DNA of 27,572 bases from assembly GCA_002407775.1 (NCBI GenBank), contig DHOP01000019.1, forward strand, positions 1-27,572, in the 5' to 3' direction. The notes below the pieces were generated by a model. The model had not been told where the DNA came from and made no database searches. It worked only from the letters and a program-made list of their open reading frames with translations. The position numbers and the translations under genes are program-made. Shown one piece after another: positions 8,511-15,010 of this stretch. Position 1 is the first letter of the stretch, and every line of letters begins with the position of its first letter. This stretch comes from Prevotella sp. UBA5387. GTDB taxonomy: Bacteria > Bacteroidota > Bacteroidia > Bacteroidales > Bacteroidaceae.

Positions 8511-9776
8511 ATGAGAATAGATAGGATGAGAAGTTGGCTTCTGGCCATCATGATGTTGCTGTTGGGTTTTGATCCAAGCCAATCGGTGCAGGCAAAGAGT
8601 AAGTTTGTGGCCATACAGGGGAAGGACTTAGTACGTCCCGATGGCTCAAAGTTGTTTATTGTAGGCACCAACCTTGGCAACTGGCTCAACCCAGAGGGGT
8701 ATATGTTTGGGTTTTCCAAGACCAACTGTGAGTGGATGATCAACGACATGGTCTGCCAAATCGCAGGCCCTGACTTTGCTCGGGAGTTTTGGGAGGTATT
8801 CAGAGAGAATTATATCACTGAGGAGGACATCCGCTTCATCCGCTCCACTGGTGCTAATACCATCCGCTTACCCTTCAACTACAAGTTGTTCACCGCCGAA
8901 GACTACATGGGTCTCAACGATCCCCAGGCAGGATTTCGCATGATCGACCGTGTGATGGAGTGGTGCCGACGTGCCGGTCTCTATGTCATTCTTGACATGC
9001 ACGACTGTCCCGGTGGACAGACAGGCGACAACATCGACAACGGTCACGGCTATCCTTGGCTATTTGAGAGTGAGACGAGCCAGAAATTGTTCTGTGATAT
9101 TTGGCAGCGCATTGCCAAGCGTTATCGCAATGAGCCAGTGATCCTTGGCTATGAACCGATGAATGAGCCTATCGCTCCATACTTTGATAACAAGGATCAA
9201 ATCAATGTCGAGTTAGAACCATTATATAAACGAGTGGTGCAAGCTATCCGAAAGGTAGATAGAAACCATATCGTTTTGCTTGGCGGAGCACAATGGAACA
9301 GCAACTTTGAACCATTCAAGGATTGGTCGTTCGATGACAAGATCATGTACACCTGCCATCGTTACGGAGGTGGCACGGACAAGGCGGCCTTCCAGAGCTT
9401 CATCGATTTCCGTGATAAGACTGGTCTACCAATGTATATGGGGGAAATTGGGCACAACACAGACGAATGGCAAGCTGCTGTCGTTAAGACCTTGATAGAC
9501 AATAATATCGGCTATACCTTCTGGCCATACAAGAAGATCGACTCATCATGCATGATGGGTATCACCCGTCCCGAGAACTGGGATAGTGTGATTGTGAAGT
9601 TCTCCGAGGCTGACCGAAGTACCTTCAAGGCTATCCGAGAGGCACGCCCCGACCAGGCTTTGGCTCGAAAATCGCTCATGCAATATACCGAAAACGCAAA
9701 GAAGACAAACTGTAAGCCGCAGGAAGGCTATATCAAATCTATTGGATTAACAATCCAACAACCAACACAAAAATGA
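8511..9776 (+). CDS. GH5 family glucanase (BglC-like), exported
   Basis: Retaining beta-glucanase, probably acting in the periplasm on imported glucan fragments. The 421-residue product begins with a hydrophobic signal peptide (MRSWLLAIMMLLLGF) ending near SVQA; no lipobox cysteine is visible. GH5 landmarks: GTNLGNWLNPEGY near the N-terminus, then NTIRLPFNY, LDMHDCPGGQTGDN, the acid/base glutamate in EPMNEP (E219) and the nucleophile in YMGEIGHN (E312). The NLGNWL and MHDCPGGQ segments resemble exo-1,3- and endo-1,6-beta-glucanase relatives more than classical cellulases. Start could be 8511 or the in-frame ATG at 8526; the latter gives a more compact signal peptide. It follows GH16 by 6 nt and its stop codon overlaps the GH3 start (ATGA), so translation of the three enzymes is probably coupled. 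GH5 membership is sure; linkage specificity is not. Confidence 0.9.
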   Translation: MRIDRMRSWLLAIMMLLLGFDPSQSVQAKSKFVAIQGKDLVRPDGSKLFIVGTNLGNWLNPEGYMFGFSKTNCEWMINDMVCQIAGPDFAREFWEVFRENYITEEDIRFIRSTGANTIRLPFNYKLFTAEDYMGLNDPQAGFRMIDRVMEWCRRAGLYVILDMHDCPGGQTGDNIDNGHGYPWLFESETSQKLFCDIWQRIAKRYRNEPVILGYEPMNEPIAPYFDNKDQINVELEPLYKRVVQAIRKVDRNHIVLLGGAQWNSNFEPFKDWSFDDKIMYTCHRYGGGTDKAAFQSFIDFRDKTGLPMYMGEIGHNTDEWQAAVVKTLIDNNIGYTFWPYKKIDSSCMMGITRPENWDSVIVKFSEADRSTFKAIREARPDQALARKSLMQYTENAKKTNCKPQEGYIKSIGLTIQQPTQK

Positions 9777-12010
9777 CAAAAATACGAATGATTACCCTAT
9801 TGGCATGTCTCGGCATGGCCATGGAGGGATTTTCTCAACAGGTTCCAGTTTATCTCGACGAGACCAAACCTATAGAGCAAAGAGTGGAAGACGCGCTTAG
9901 TCGCATGACCCTTACCGAAAAGATTAGGGTTATCCATGCACAGAGTAAGTTCTCTTCGGCAGGTGTGCCACGTCTCGGCATCCCTGAATTATGGACAGAC
10001 GATGGCCCTCATGGTGTGCGACCTGATGTACTTTGGGACCAGTGGGAACAGGCCGGACAGTCCAACGACTCTTGCGTGGCTTTCCCAGCGCTCACATGTT
10101 TGGCTGCAACATGGAACCCTGCCAATGCTTTGTTATATGGACGGAGCCTTGGCGAAGAGGCATTGTACCGTGGAAAGGACATGATCCTGGGTCCTGGTGT
10201 CAATATTTACCGCACACCACTTGGTGGTCGCAACTTCGAATACATGGGAGAAGACCCATATCTCGCATCACAAATGGTCGCTCCTTACGTCAAAGGGTTG
10301 CAGTCTTGCGGCGTGGCTGCCTGTGTGAAGCATTATGCGCTCAACAACGATGAGGAGTATCGTAACCAAGTGAACGTCGTTGTCAGTGATCGCGCGCTGC
10401 ACGAGATCTATCTTCCGGCTTTCAAATCGGCCGTTCAGCAGGGTGGAGTATGGGGCCTTATGGGCGCATACAACCTCTATAAGAACCAGCATAACTGCCA
10501 CAACGACATCATGCTCAATCAGATTCTGAAGCGTGATTGGGGATTTGATGGTGTGGTAGTAAGCGACTGGGGAGGTGCACACGACACTGACGAGGCTATA
10601 CACAATGGTCTCGACATGGAGTTTGGCACAGGAACGGATGGCTTAGCCCATGGTACGAAAAATGCCTACGACAATTATCATTTGGCCAATCCATACCTTT
10701 CGCGCATTCTCAGCGGTAAGTTGGGCACCAAGGAACTTGATGAGAAGGTACGGCGCGTGCTCCGTTTGTTCTATCGCACGAACATGAGCAGCAACCGAGG
10801 CTTAGGCTCTCTTTGTTCCGAGGCACACTATGACGCTGCTCGAAAGATTGCAGCGGATGGTATTGTGTTGCTGAAGAATCAAGGCAATGTGCTTCCTATT
10901 CCAACCACAGGCATTAGCAAGGTGCTTGTAGTGGGTGAGAACGCCGTCAAGATGATGACTGTCGGTGGTGGCAGTTCATCGCTCAAAGTGCAGCATGAGA
11001 TTTCTCCACTCGATGGATTGCGCGCTCGTTTGGAACCGACAATTAAGGTGGACTATGCCCGTGGTTATGTCGGCGACGTCACAGGAGAATACAATGGCGT
11101 GACGACAGGCCAAAGCCTGAAAGATACTCGCTCGCCTGAGGAACTCATCAACGATGCAGTCGAGAAAGCTAAACAGGCCGACTACGTCATCATGTTCGGT
11201 GGTTTGAATAAGTCTGACTATCAGGATTGTGAGGGCCATGACCGCAAGGAATATGGCCTGCCCTATGCCCAGGATCAACTTATTGAGGCTCTTGCCAAGG
11301 CTAACAAGCGCTTTGTGTATGTCAATATCTCGGGCAATGCCGTGGCAATGCCATGGGTTAGGCAAGTTCCTGCTATCGTTCAGGGATGGTACCTCGGATC
11401 AGAGACAGGTCATGCCATGGCAGACGTGCTGACAGGTGACGTGAACCCAAGTGGCAAATTGCCATACACTTGGACGGTTTCGCTCAATGATGTGCCGGCC
11501 CATGCATTGGGCACATTCCCTGGCACATGGCGACCAGATCATAAAATCATCGATGAGGAATATAAGGAAGGCATCTATGTGGGTTATCGTTGGGCCGACA
11601 AGGTAAAGACAAAGCCGCTCTTTGCTTTCGGTCATGGACTGAGTTACTCCACATTTAAGCTCTCCAACCTTCGTCAAGACAGTCCAACGATGACCTCCGA
11701 TGGTAAACTCACGTTCACGGTGTCCGTAAAAAATACTGGCAGCTGTGCAGGTGGAGAGACCGTACAACTATACATTCACGACGACCGATCCTCTGTGGAC
11801 CGTCCTCAGAAAGAGCTCAAGGGTTTCAACAAGGTTTACTTGCAACCTGGCGAGAGCCGTGACGTGAGCATTACAATCGATCGTTCCGCACTATCTTTCT
11901 ATGATGAGGCACAGAGTGCTTGGACGGCCGAGCCAGGAAGTTTTACCGCATTGGTTGGTACCGGCTCTGATAATCTGCCACTCAAAAAGGCATTCTCTTT
12001 GACAGAATAA
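9773..12010 (+). CDS. GH3 beta-glucosidase, exported
   Basis: Exo-acting beta-glucosidase expected to release glucose from short beta-glucans in the periplasm. The 745-residue product has a signal peptide (MTKIRMITLLACLGMAMEGFSQ), a GH3 N-terminal TIM barrel (about 30-340), an alpha/beta sandwich domain (about 360-600) and a C-terminal fibronectin-III-like domain (about 660-740). Family landmarks include WTDDGPHGVR, GPGVNIYRTPLGGRNFEYMG, EDPYLAS, CVKHYALNN and the nucleophile motif VVSDWGGAH (D265). The likely acid/base glutamate lies in DCEGHDRKE. Length is normal. The gene overlaps GH5 by 4 nt (ATGA). It is the last PUL gene. The family call is firm; beta-glucosidase activity is the most common one but beta-xylosidase-type activity cannot be excluded from sequence alone. 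Confidence 0.93.
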   Translation: MTKIRMITLLACLGMAMEGFSQQVPVYLDETKPIEQRVEDALSRMTLTEKIRVIHAQSKFSSAGVPRLGIPELWTDDGPHGVRPDVLWDQWEQAGQSNDSCVAFPALTCLAATWNPANALLYGRSLGEEALYRGKDMILGPGVNIYRTPLGGRNFEYMGEDPYLASQMVAPYVKGLQSCGVAACVKHYALNNDEEYRNQVNVVVSDRALHEIYLPAFKSAVQQGGVWGLMGAYNLYKNQHNCHNDIMLNQILKRDWGFDGVVVSDWGGAHDTDEAIHNGLDMEFGTGTDGLAHGTKNAYDNYHLANPYLSRILSGKLGTKELDEKVRRVLRLFYRTNMSSNRGLGSLCSEAHYDAARKIAADGIVLLKNQGNVLPIPTTGISKVLVVGENAVKMMTVGGGSSSLKVQHEISPLDGLRARLEPTIKVDYARGYVGDVTGEYNGVTTGQSLKDTRSPEELINDAVEKAKQADYVIMFGGLNKSDYQDCEGHDRKEYGLPYAQDQLIEALAKANKRFVYVNISGNAVAMPWVRQVPAIVQGWYLGSETGHAMADVLTGDVNPSGKLPYTWTVSLNDVPAHALGTFPGTWRPDHKIIDEEYKEGIYVGYRWADKVKTKPLFAFGHGLSYSTFKLSNLRQDSPTMTSDGKLTFTVSVKNTGSCAGGETVQLYIHDDRSSVDRPQKELKGFNKVYLQPGESRDVSITIDRSALSFYDEAQSAWTAEPGSFTALVGTGSDNLPLKKAFSLTE

Positions 12011-12047
12011 ACATATAACGACAAATCAGAGAGTTTTTTTTTAGGTT

Positions 12048-12184
12048 CCTTGAAGGGGCGGTGTCCGTAGGATTAAATGATAATTGAAAGGTAGGCTATG
12101 GGGATCAAGCCTTCAGTATAATTCCACAAAATTTCGTTTTCATTCATTTATGATTACGATATCGCCCCCTAAAGGTTTTTCTTT
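12048..12184 (+). terminator. Long-range stem with T-rich tail downstream of the PUL (structured 3' element)
   Basis: GGGGCGGTGTC (12055-12065) pairs with GATATCGCCCC (12158-12168) through 11 base pairs, two of them G-U. An outer CCTT (12048-12051) pairs with AAGG (12172-12175). A run TTTTTCTTT follows. Inside the loop, AGGCT/AGCCT forms a small hairpin near 12094-12112. This looks like a closed structured RNA or an elaborate terminator for the PUL transcript. No matching RNA family was recognised. Confidence 0.45.
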
Positions 12185-12207
12185 AATGGTAGTTTTAGTT
12201 TAAGTAG

Positions 12208-12238
12208 TGGCTTATACATTATTTGTATAAGCCATTTT
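12208..12238. terminator. Strong hairpin, probable PUL terminator
   Basis: TGGCTTATACA (12208-12218) and TGTATAAGCCA (12224-12234) form a perfect 11-bp stem with a 5-nt loop (TTATT), followed by TTTT. It is about 200 nt after the GH3 stop and is the best candidate for the end of the PUL mRNA. The symmetry allows function from the other strand too. Confidence 0.65.
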
Positions 12239-12440
12239 GCATTAATAAATTCCTTGATTTTATAAGGATTTTTCGGCTATTTTTGTCCAAAGAGGGCAGG
12301 TTGTTATCGTAGTGTGTGTTTTCGTCGAAATGTCCGGAGTTCCATTCCTGACTGCTGTGCTTTCCTATCTTTAGGCCTTATCATTTCAATATCATATAGT
12401 GTCAATGAGCCAATTATGCTATTCTTGCCACAAGTAGCCA

Positions 12441-12479
12441 TAAAAATAAAAAAGCGAAATCTCATAGAGACTTCGCTTT
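12441..12479 (-). terminator. Intrinsic terminator of the predicted minus-strand RNA
   Basis: AAAGCGAA (12451-12458) pairs with TTCGCTTT (12472-12479), extended by TCTC/GAGA inside after one mismatch. On the minus strand the hairpin is followed by a T-rich run (TTTTTTATTTTTA). The + strand side has only a weak tail (ATTATAG), so the main direction is minus. Confidence 0.65.
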
Positions 12480-12692
12480 ATTATAGAACTTGCTGAATCT
12501 TCGATGTTGTGCTTGATAGATGGTTTCCGCCTCACGGCGTTAACCAAAAATCTTGCATCAAATGTTACCTGAATCTTTTATTACCTTAAACTAAAAACCT
12601 ACTGGTCTGAACAATCTCTTTGTTCAATTTTAATGAAAACTAAAAACCTAATTATACTACTAACCTATAACCTAAATGATTTATTCTTTTTG
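12441..12692 (-). ncRNA. Predicted minus-strand small RNA, about 250 nt, unrecognised family
   Basis: A complete Bacteroidota promoter faces left at 12699-12730 and an intrinsic terminator for the same strand lies at 12441-12479, with no convincing protein frame between. Read on the minus strand, the RNA contains a 14-nt motif TAGGTTTTTAGTTT twice (+ strand 12637-12650 and 12588-12601). It also has a TGAACA/TGTTCA hairpin around 12606-12626. A well-formed hairpin at 12521-12546 has 5 bp (TGGTT/AACCA), a 2x2 internal loop, 4 bp (CGCC/GGCG) and a GUGA tetraloop; the loop is a GNRA type only on the minus strand, which supports this orientation. The only short frame noticed is an 8-codon MQDFWLTP ending inside the hairpin. 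It does not look like tmRNA, RNase P RNA or SRP RNA. Function unknown. Confidence 0.55.
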
Positions 12693-12698
12693 TTGATG

Positions 12699-12730
12699 CA
12701 AAGTTAAGTGATATATCGTCACGGTCCAAA
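12699..12730 (-). promoter_or_regulatory. Bacteroidota-type promoter facing left
   Basis: On the minus strand the elements are TTTG (12730-12727), a 20-nt spacer and TAACTTTG (12706-12699), an excellent match to TTTG-N19-21-TAnnTTTG. The predicted transcription start is near 12692. The nearest downstream gene on that strand is absent: only the 3' end of the oppositely oriented PUL lies beyond. This supports a non-coding transcript. Confidence 0.65.
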
Positions 12731-12764
12731 TTATTAAGTGTACATTTAACGTTTTTCAATGTTT

Positions 12765-12780
12765 TTGTGTCCGCACACAA
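12765..12780. promoter_or_regulatory. Inverted repeat TTGTGT-N4-ACACAA, possible activator site
   Basis: TTGTGT (12765-12770) and ACACAA (12775-12780) are perfect inverted halves around CCGC. The centre is about 80 bp upstream of the predicted minus-strand transcription start, a distance used by upstream activators. No regulator can be named. Confidence 0.4.
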
Positions 12781-12948
12781 CATCCGTTAACGTTCTTTAA
12801 GTGTATTATTACATATATGTCATATTTGTTGTCCTTTCCCCAAATTCAATCTGAGCAATAGCAGACGGCTTTAGTTGTCTTTATCAAATATCATGTTTTC
12901 CATTTTTGTCCAGAATTTTTTATTCAGCAATTGCACCTTTCTCGATTC

Positions 12949-13011
12949 GTGAATCAAATTGATTTACTCACTGTTTCAATTTGATTCACAGAGTGATTCA
13001 AATTGAATCAC
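12949..13011. repeat. Three 19-bp dyads at exact 22-bp spacing
   Basis: Three related dyads are centred at 12958, 12980 and 13002. The third, GTGATTCAAATTGAATCAC (12993-13011), is a perfect palindrome around one central base. The first, GTGAATCAAATTGATTTAC (12949-12967), has one mismatch between arms. The second (12971-12989) is less symmetric but its TCAATTTGATTCAC (12976-12989) is the exact reverse complement of 12949-12962. Regular two-turn spacing suggests either stacked binding of a dimeric regulator on one DNA face or a short tandem repeat. The array lies between the leftward RNA promoter and the rightward FetA promoter. Confidence 0.6.
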
Positions 13012-13263
13012 AAGCCCGAATAGCACCAACCGCAAGCCCAATGATGCGTAAACACTGGGGATTTACGTGTGAACCCTCAATGTCTGTTGCAAAACAGTAT
13101 GAATACGATGATCCAAAAGCGATGCGATGAATGAGGTAAGGTATATATGTTTAAAAGCTATCTAGCAATAGTTATACACGGATCTGATTTAGATTCTTAC
13201 TGTTGTTTTGTGTTAACAATTGGTTTTCCCATAGTCACAAGGTCTTTATTATTTTCTGTTTCT
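13012..13263. other. Non-coding leader region upstream of the FetAB pair
   Basis: No credible gene. One inverted repeat, CGTAAA/TTTACG (13047-13052 with 13062-13067), encloses a G-rich loop (CACTGGGGA). The rest is unremarkable AT-rich sequence. Confidence 0.4.
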
Positions 13264-13295
13264 TTTGTTGCTATACCAATTTTTATCTAAATTTG
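13264..13295 (+). promoter_or_regulatory. Bacteroidota-type promoter for the FetAB-like operon
   Basis: TTTG (13264-13267), a 20-nt spacer and TAAATTTG (13288-13295) match the phylum consensus. The predicted start of transcription (about 13301) leaves a leader of only about 10 nt before the ATG at 13312. Confidence 0.7.
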
Positions 13296-13311
13296 TGGAA
13301 TAATAGTTGAT

Positions 13312-13908
13312 ATGCTAGAATTCAAGAATGTCATTGTTAAGTTATCATCGGGCGACATGACGAAGCCCTTTTCCTTGGTCTTGAACCGCGGCGAGGTGGC
13401 ATGCATATGCAGTTCGAGCATTTGGGGCAAAACCAAATTACTTCATTCTGTTCTAGGAATGGCTCCTTCCGACGGTGGCTATATCACTATTGACGGCGAA
13501 CAAGTAGTCCCCGCGGCGGCTGACTATTTCCGCCAAATGATTGCCTATGTACCCTATCAATTGCCAGATGTGCCCATGCTTGTGTCTGAGCTCTGCGACA
13601 TGGTATTCGGAATAAAGGTAAATGCCTCTGCCAAACTTAACCGTGAGGCTCTTCAACCGATTTGGCAAGGAATGGGTATTGATCAGAGTTGGTTCGATGA
13701 GAATATTACCGAGTTAACCACAACACAGTTGCAACTCGTTATGATATCTATGCTTCCCCTGCTCAAGCGCCCTATTGTGCTGATAGACAATGCACCCCAA
13801 ACACCGATGGTGGGGCAGCTGATGCACGACCTCGCCAGTAATGGGGCAGAGGTGCTATACACTTGCGAGGACAACATGATTGCCAGCGACAAAATCATAA
13901 ACTTCTAG
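13312..13908 (+). CDS. FetA-like ABC transporter ATP-binding protein with degenerate motifs
   Basis: ATPase-type partner of the FetB-like permease encoded 3 nt downstream; the FetA/FetB family is linked to metal (iron) export in E. coli. The 198-residue product has the ABC layout but most catalytic signatures are altered. The Walker A region reads SSSIWGKT (34-41), keeping G39-K40-T41 but lacking the first two glycines. The signature LSGGQ is LTTTQ (135-139). Walker B is IVLIDN (155-160), so the catalytic glutamate is asparagine. The H-loop position is TCED (184-187) with no histidine. A Q-loop glutamine is likely at 83 (VPYQ). It may bind but barely hydrolyse ATP, or serve as a structural partner. 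The frame is intact with a good promoter, so this is not simply a dead gene. Confidence 0.7.
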   Translation: MLEFKNVIVKLSSGDMTKPFSLVLNRGEVACICSSSIWGKTKLLHSVLGMAPSDGGYITIDGEQVVPAAADYFRQMIAYVPYQLPDVPMLVSELCDMVFGIKVNASAKLNREALQPIWQGMGIDQSWFDENITELTTTQLQLVMISMLPLLKRPIVLIDNAPQTPMVGQLMHDLASNGAEVLYTCEDNMIASDKIINF

Positions 13909-13911
13909 ACG

Positions 13912-14781
13912 ATGGAAATAACACTGCTTGGTTTCGTTTTGGGAATGCTGTTGCTGGTCATTCCTCTCTATATCATCATTGCCTTAGACCTACGGCAGAT
14001 GTCACACTTCCTGGTTTCACTAGGTAAGCTGTTGGCATTGGTGGTACTCACAGGTGGTATCACTTATCTCCTCATAAAATGGAATAGCGTGGGTGCCAAC
14101 ATTTTGGCAGCAATGGTAATGGTACTAGTCAGTGCCACCCTAACTATTCACAAGGCCAACCTCAAATGGGGAAGGCTTATTGTGCCCTTGACATCTGGTC
14201 TCCTCATTTCGGTTTTTGTCATTGGACTATATGTACTATTCTTGGTGCTTGGTCTGAAGAACCCCTTCGACACGAAGTTCTTTATTCCTATCTTCGGCCT
14301 GCTCACAGGGTGTAGTATCGGAATTAACGCCAATGCGCTGCATACTTATTATATGGGTTTGCATCATCATCACCAGTTATATGACTATCTCATCGGCAAT
14401 GGAAGCACCCACGGCGAGGCGGTCAGTTATTTCACAAAACGTTGCTTTCAGTCTGCCCTGGCCAGTATGATGCGTCATATGTCGGCAGTGGTGTTGCTCA
14501 CAGCACCTGTCTTGATGCTTGCAATGGTGATGAGTGGTGTAACTATCTTTACCGCGATGGCAATGCAGGTGATGTTGTTTGTCATGGTGCTTGCAATGTC
14601 GTTCGGCTCGCTATATATCACATTGCTTATGAGCCGACGTTACACTTTTGATGCTTATGATCGTCTTCGACCCATGAAACCGCAGTCAACGACAGTCCCC
14701 TCTTCTTCAGCCTCTAGTGTTCAGGTCGAAGTGTCCACGCCCCAACAGCCTGATTACGACCAATTTTCCTCCGAGGAATAG
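13912..14781 (+). CDS. fetB: FetB/UPF0014-family ABC transporter permease
   Basis: Inner-membrane permease of the UPF0014 (FetB/YbbM) type. The 289-residue product has about seven hydrophobic segments (for example LLGFVLGMLLLVIPLYIIIA and LTSGLLISVFVIGLYVLFLV). The conserved centre of the family is recognisable: FIPIFGLLTGCSIGINANAL, then a G-(S/A)-x-x-x-x-(E/Q)-A segment (GNGSTHGEAV) and TKRCFQSALASMMRHMSA. The MMSG-like loop reads MVMSGVTIFTAMAMQVMLFV. A His-rich stretch (LHHHHQLY, about residues 152-159) faces the central loop and could touch metal. The C-terminal 35 residues are polar and Ser/Pro/Gln-rich, longer than in the E. coli protein. It starts 3 nt after the ATPase gene, so translation is probably coupled. 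Metal export is inferred from the family. Confidence 0.75.
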   Translation: MEITLLGFVLGMLLLVIPLYIIIALDLRQMSHFLVSLGKLLALVVLTGGITYLLIKWNSVGANILAAMVMVLVSATLTIHKANLKWGRLIVPLTSGLLISVFVIGLYVLFLVLGLKNPFDTKFFIPIFGLLTGCSIGINANALHTYYMGLHHHHQLYDYLIGNGSTHGEAVSYFTKRCFQSALASMMRHMSAVVLLTAPVLMLAMVMSGVTIFTAMAMQVMLFVMVLAMSFGSLYITLLMSRRYTFDAYDRLRPMKPQSTTVPSSSASSVQVEVSTPQQPDYDQFSSEE

Positions 14782-14865
14782 TCAATTGTTGTAATGTCAA
14801 GCCTCGGCATTCCACAGGTAAAGATTATTCATGGAAAGCTGAACAATGATATAAATGTAAAGTCG

Positions 14866-14886
14866 CCCTTTCAGGGTTCAAGAACC
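14866..14886. repeat. Small adjoining inverted repeats before the convergent terminator
   Basis: CCCT-TTC-AGGG (14866-14876) is followed at once by GGTTC-AA-GAACC (14875-14886). They lie 12 nt before the strong terminator hairpin. This looks like part of a compact intergenic repeat element rather than coding sequence. Confidence 0.4.
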
Positions 14887-14897
14887 ATAAAGCGTAT

Positions 14898-14935
14898 AAA
14901 AAGCCCAGGGTATGAGCCCTGGGCTTTTAGATTTT
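14898..14935. terminator. Bidirectional terminator between fetB and the convergent glycosyltransferase gene
   Basis: AAAAGCCCAGGG (14899-14910) and CCCTGGGCTTTT (14917-14928) form a perfect 12-bp stem around TATGAG. On the + strand it is followed by AGATTTTT and on the minus strand by TTTATACG. It sits between two converging genes and should stop both transcripts. Its core is nearly the same as the hairpin at 26569-26600, so it may also belong to a dispersed repeat family. Confidence 0.8.
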
Positions 14936-15010
14936 TCCCATCGGGGTTATGATTGTGTTACTCCGCTTTGGGGGTTAATACCTTATATTTCAATGCTTCT
15001 TGGCTATGGC

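Noticed and set aside
533..12010. Horizontal transfer or mobile-element origin for the PUL
   Set aside because: No integrase, transposase, attachment repeat or obvious base-composition shift was seen; PUL gain and loss is common but cannot be shown here.
12314..12496. 60-codon + strand frame in the PUL downstream spacer
   Set aside because: No family resemblance, no promoter or start context, and it overlaps the minus-strand terminator hairpin.
12441..12692. tmRNA, RNase P RNA or SRP RNA identity for the predicted minus-strand RNA
   Set aside because: The characteristic conserved sequences of these RNAs are not visible; the 5' half is AU-rich and does not pair with the 3' end as 6S RNA would.
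12949..13011. CRISPR array
   Set aside because: Units are 22 bp with no room for spacers, repeats are imperfect and no cas genes are present.
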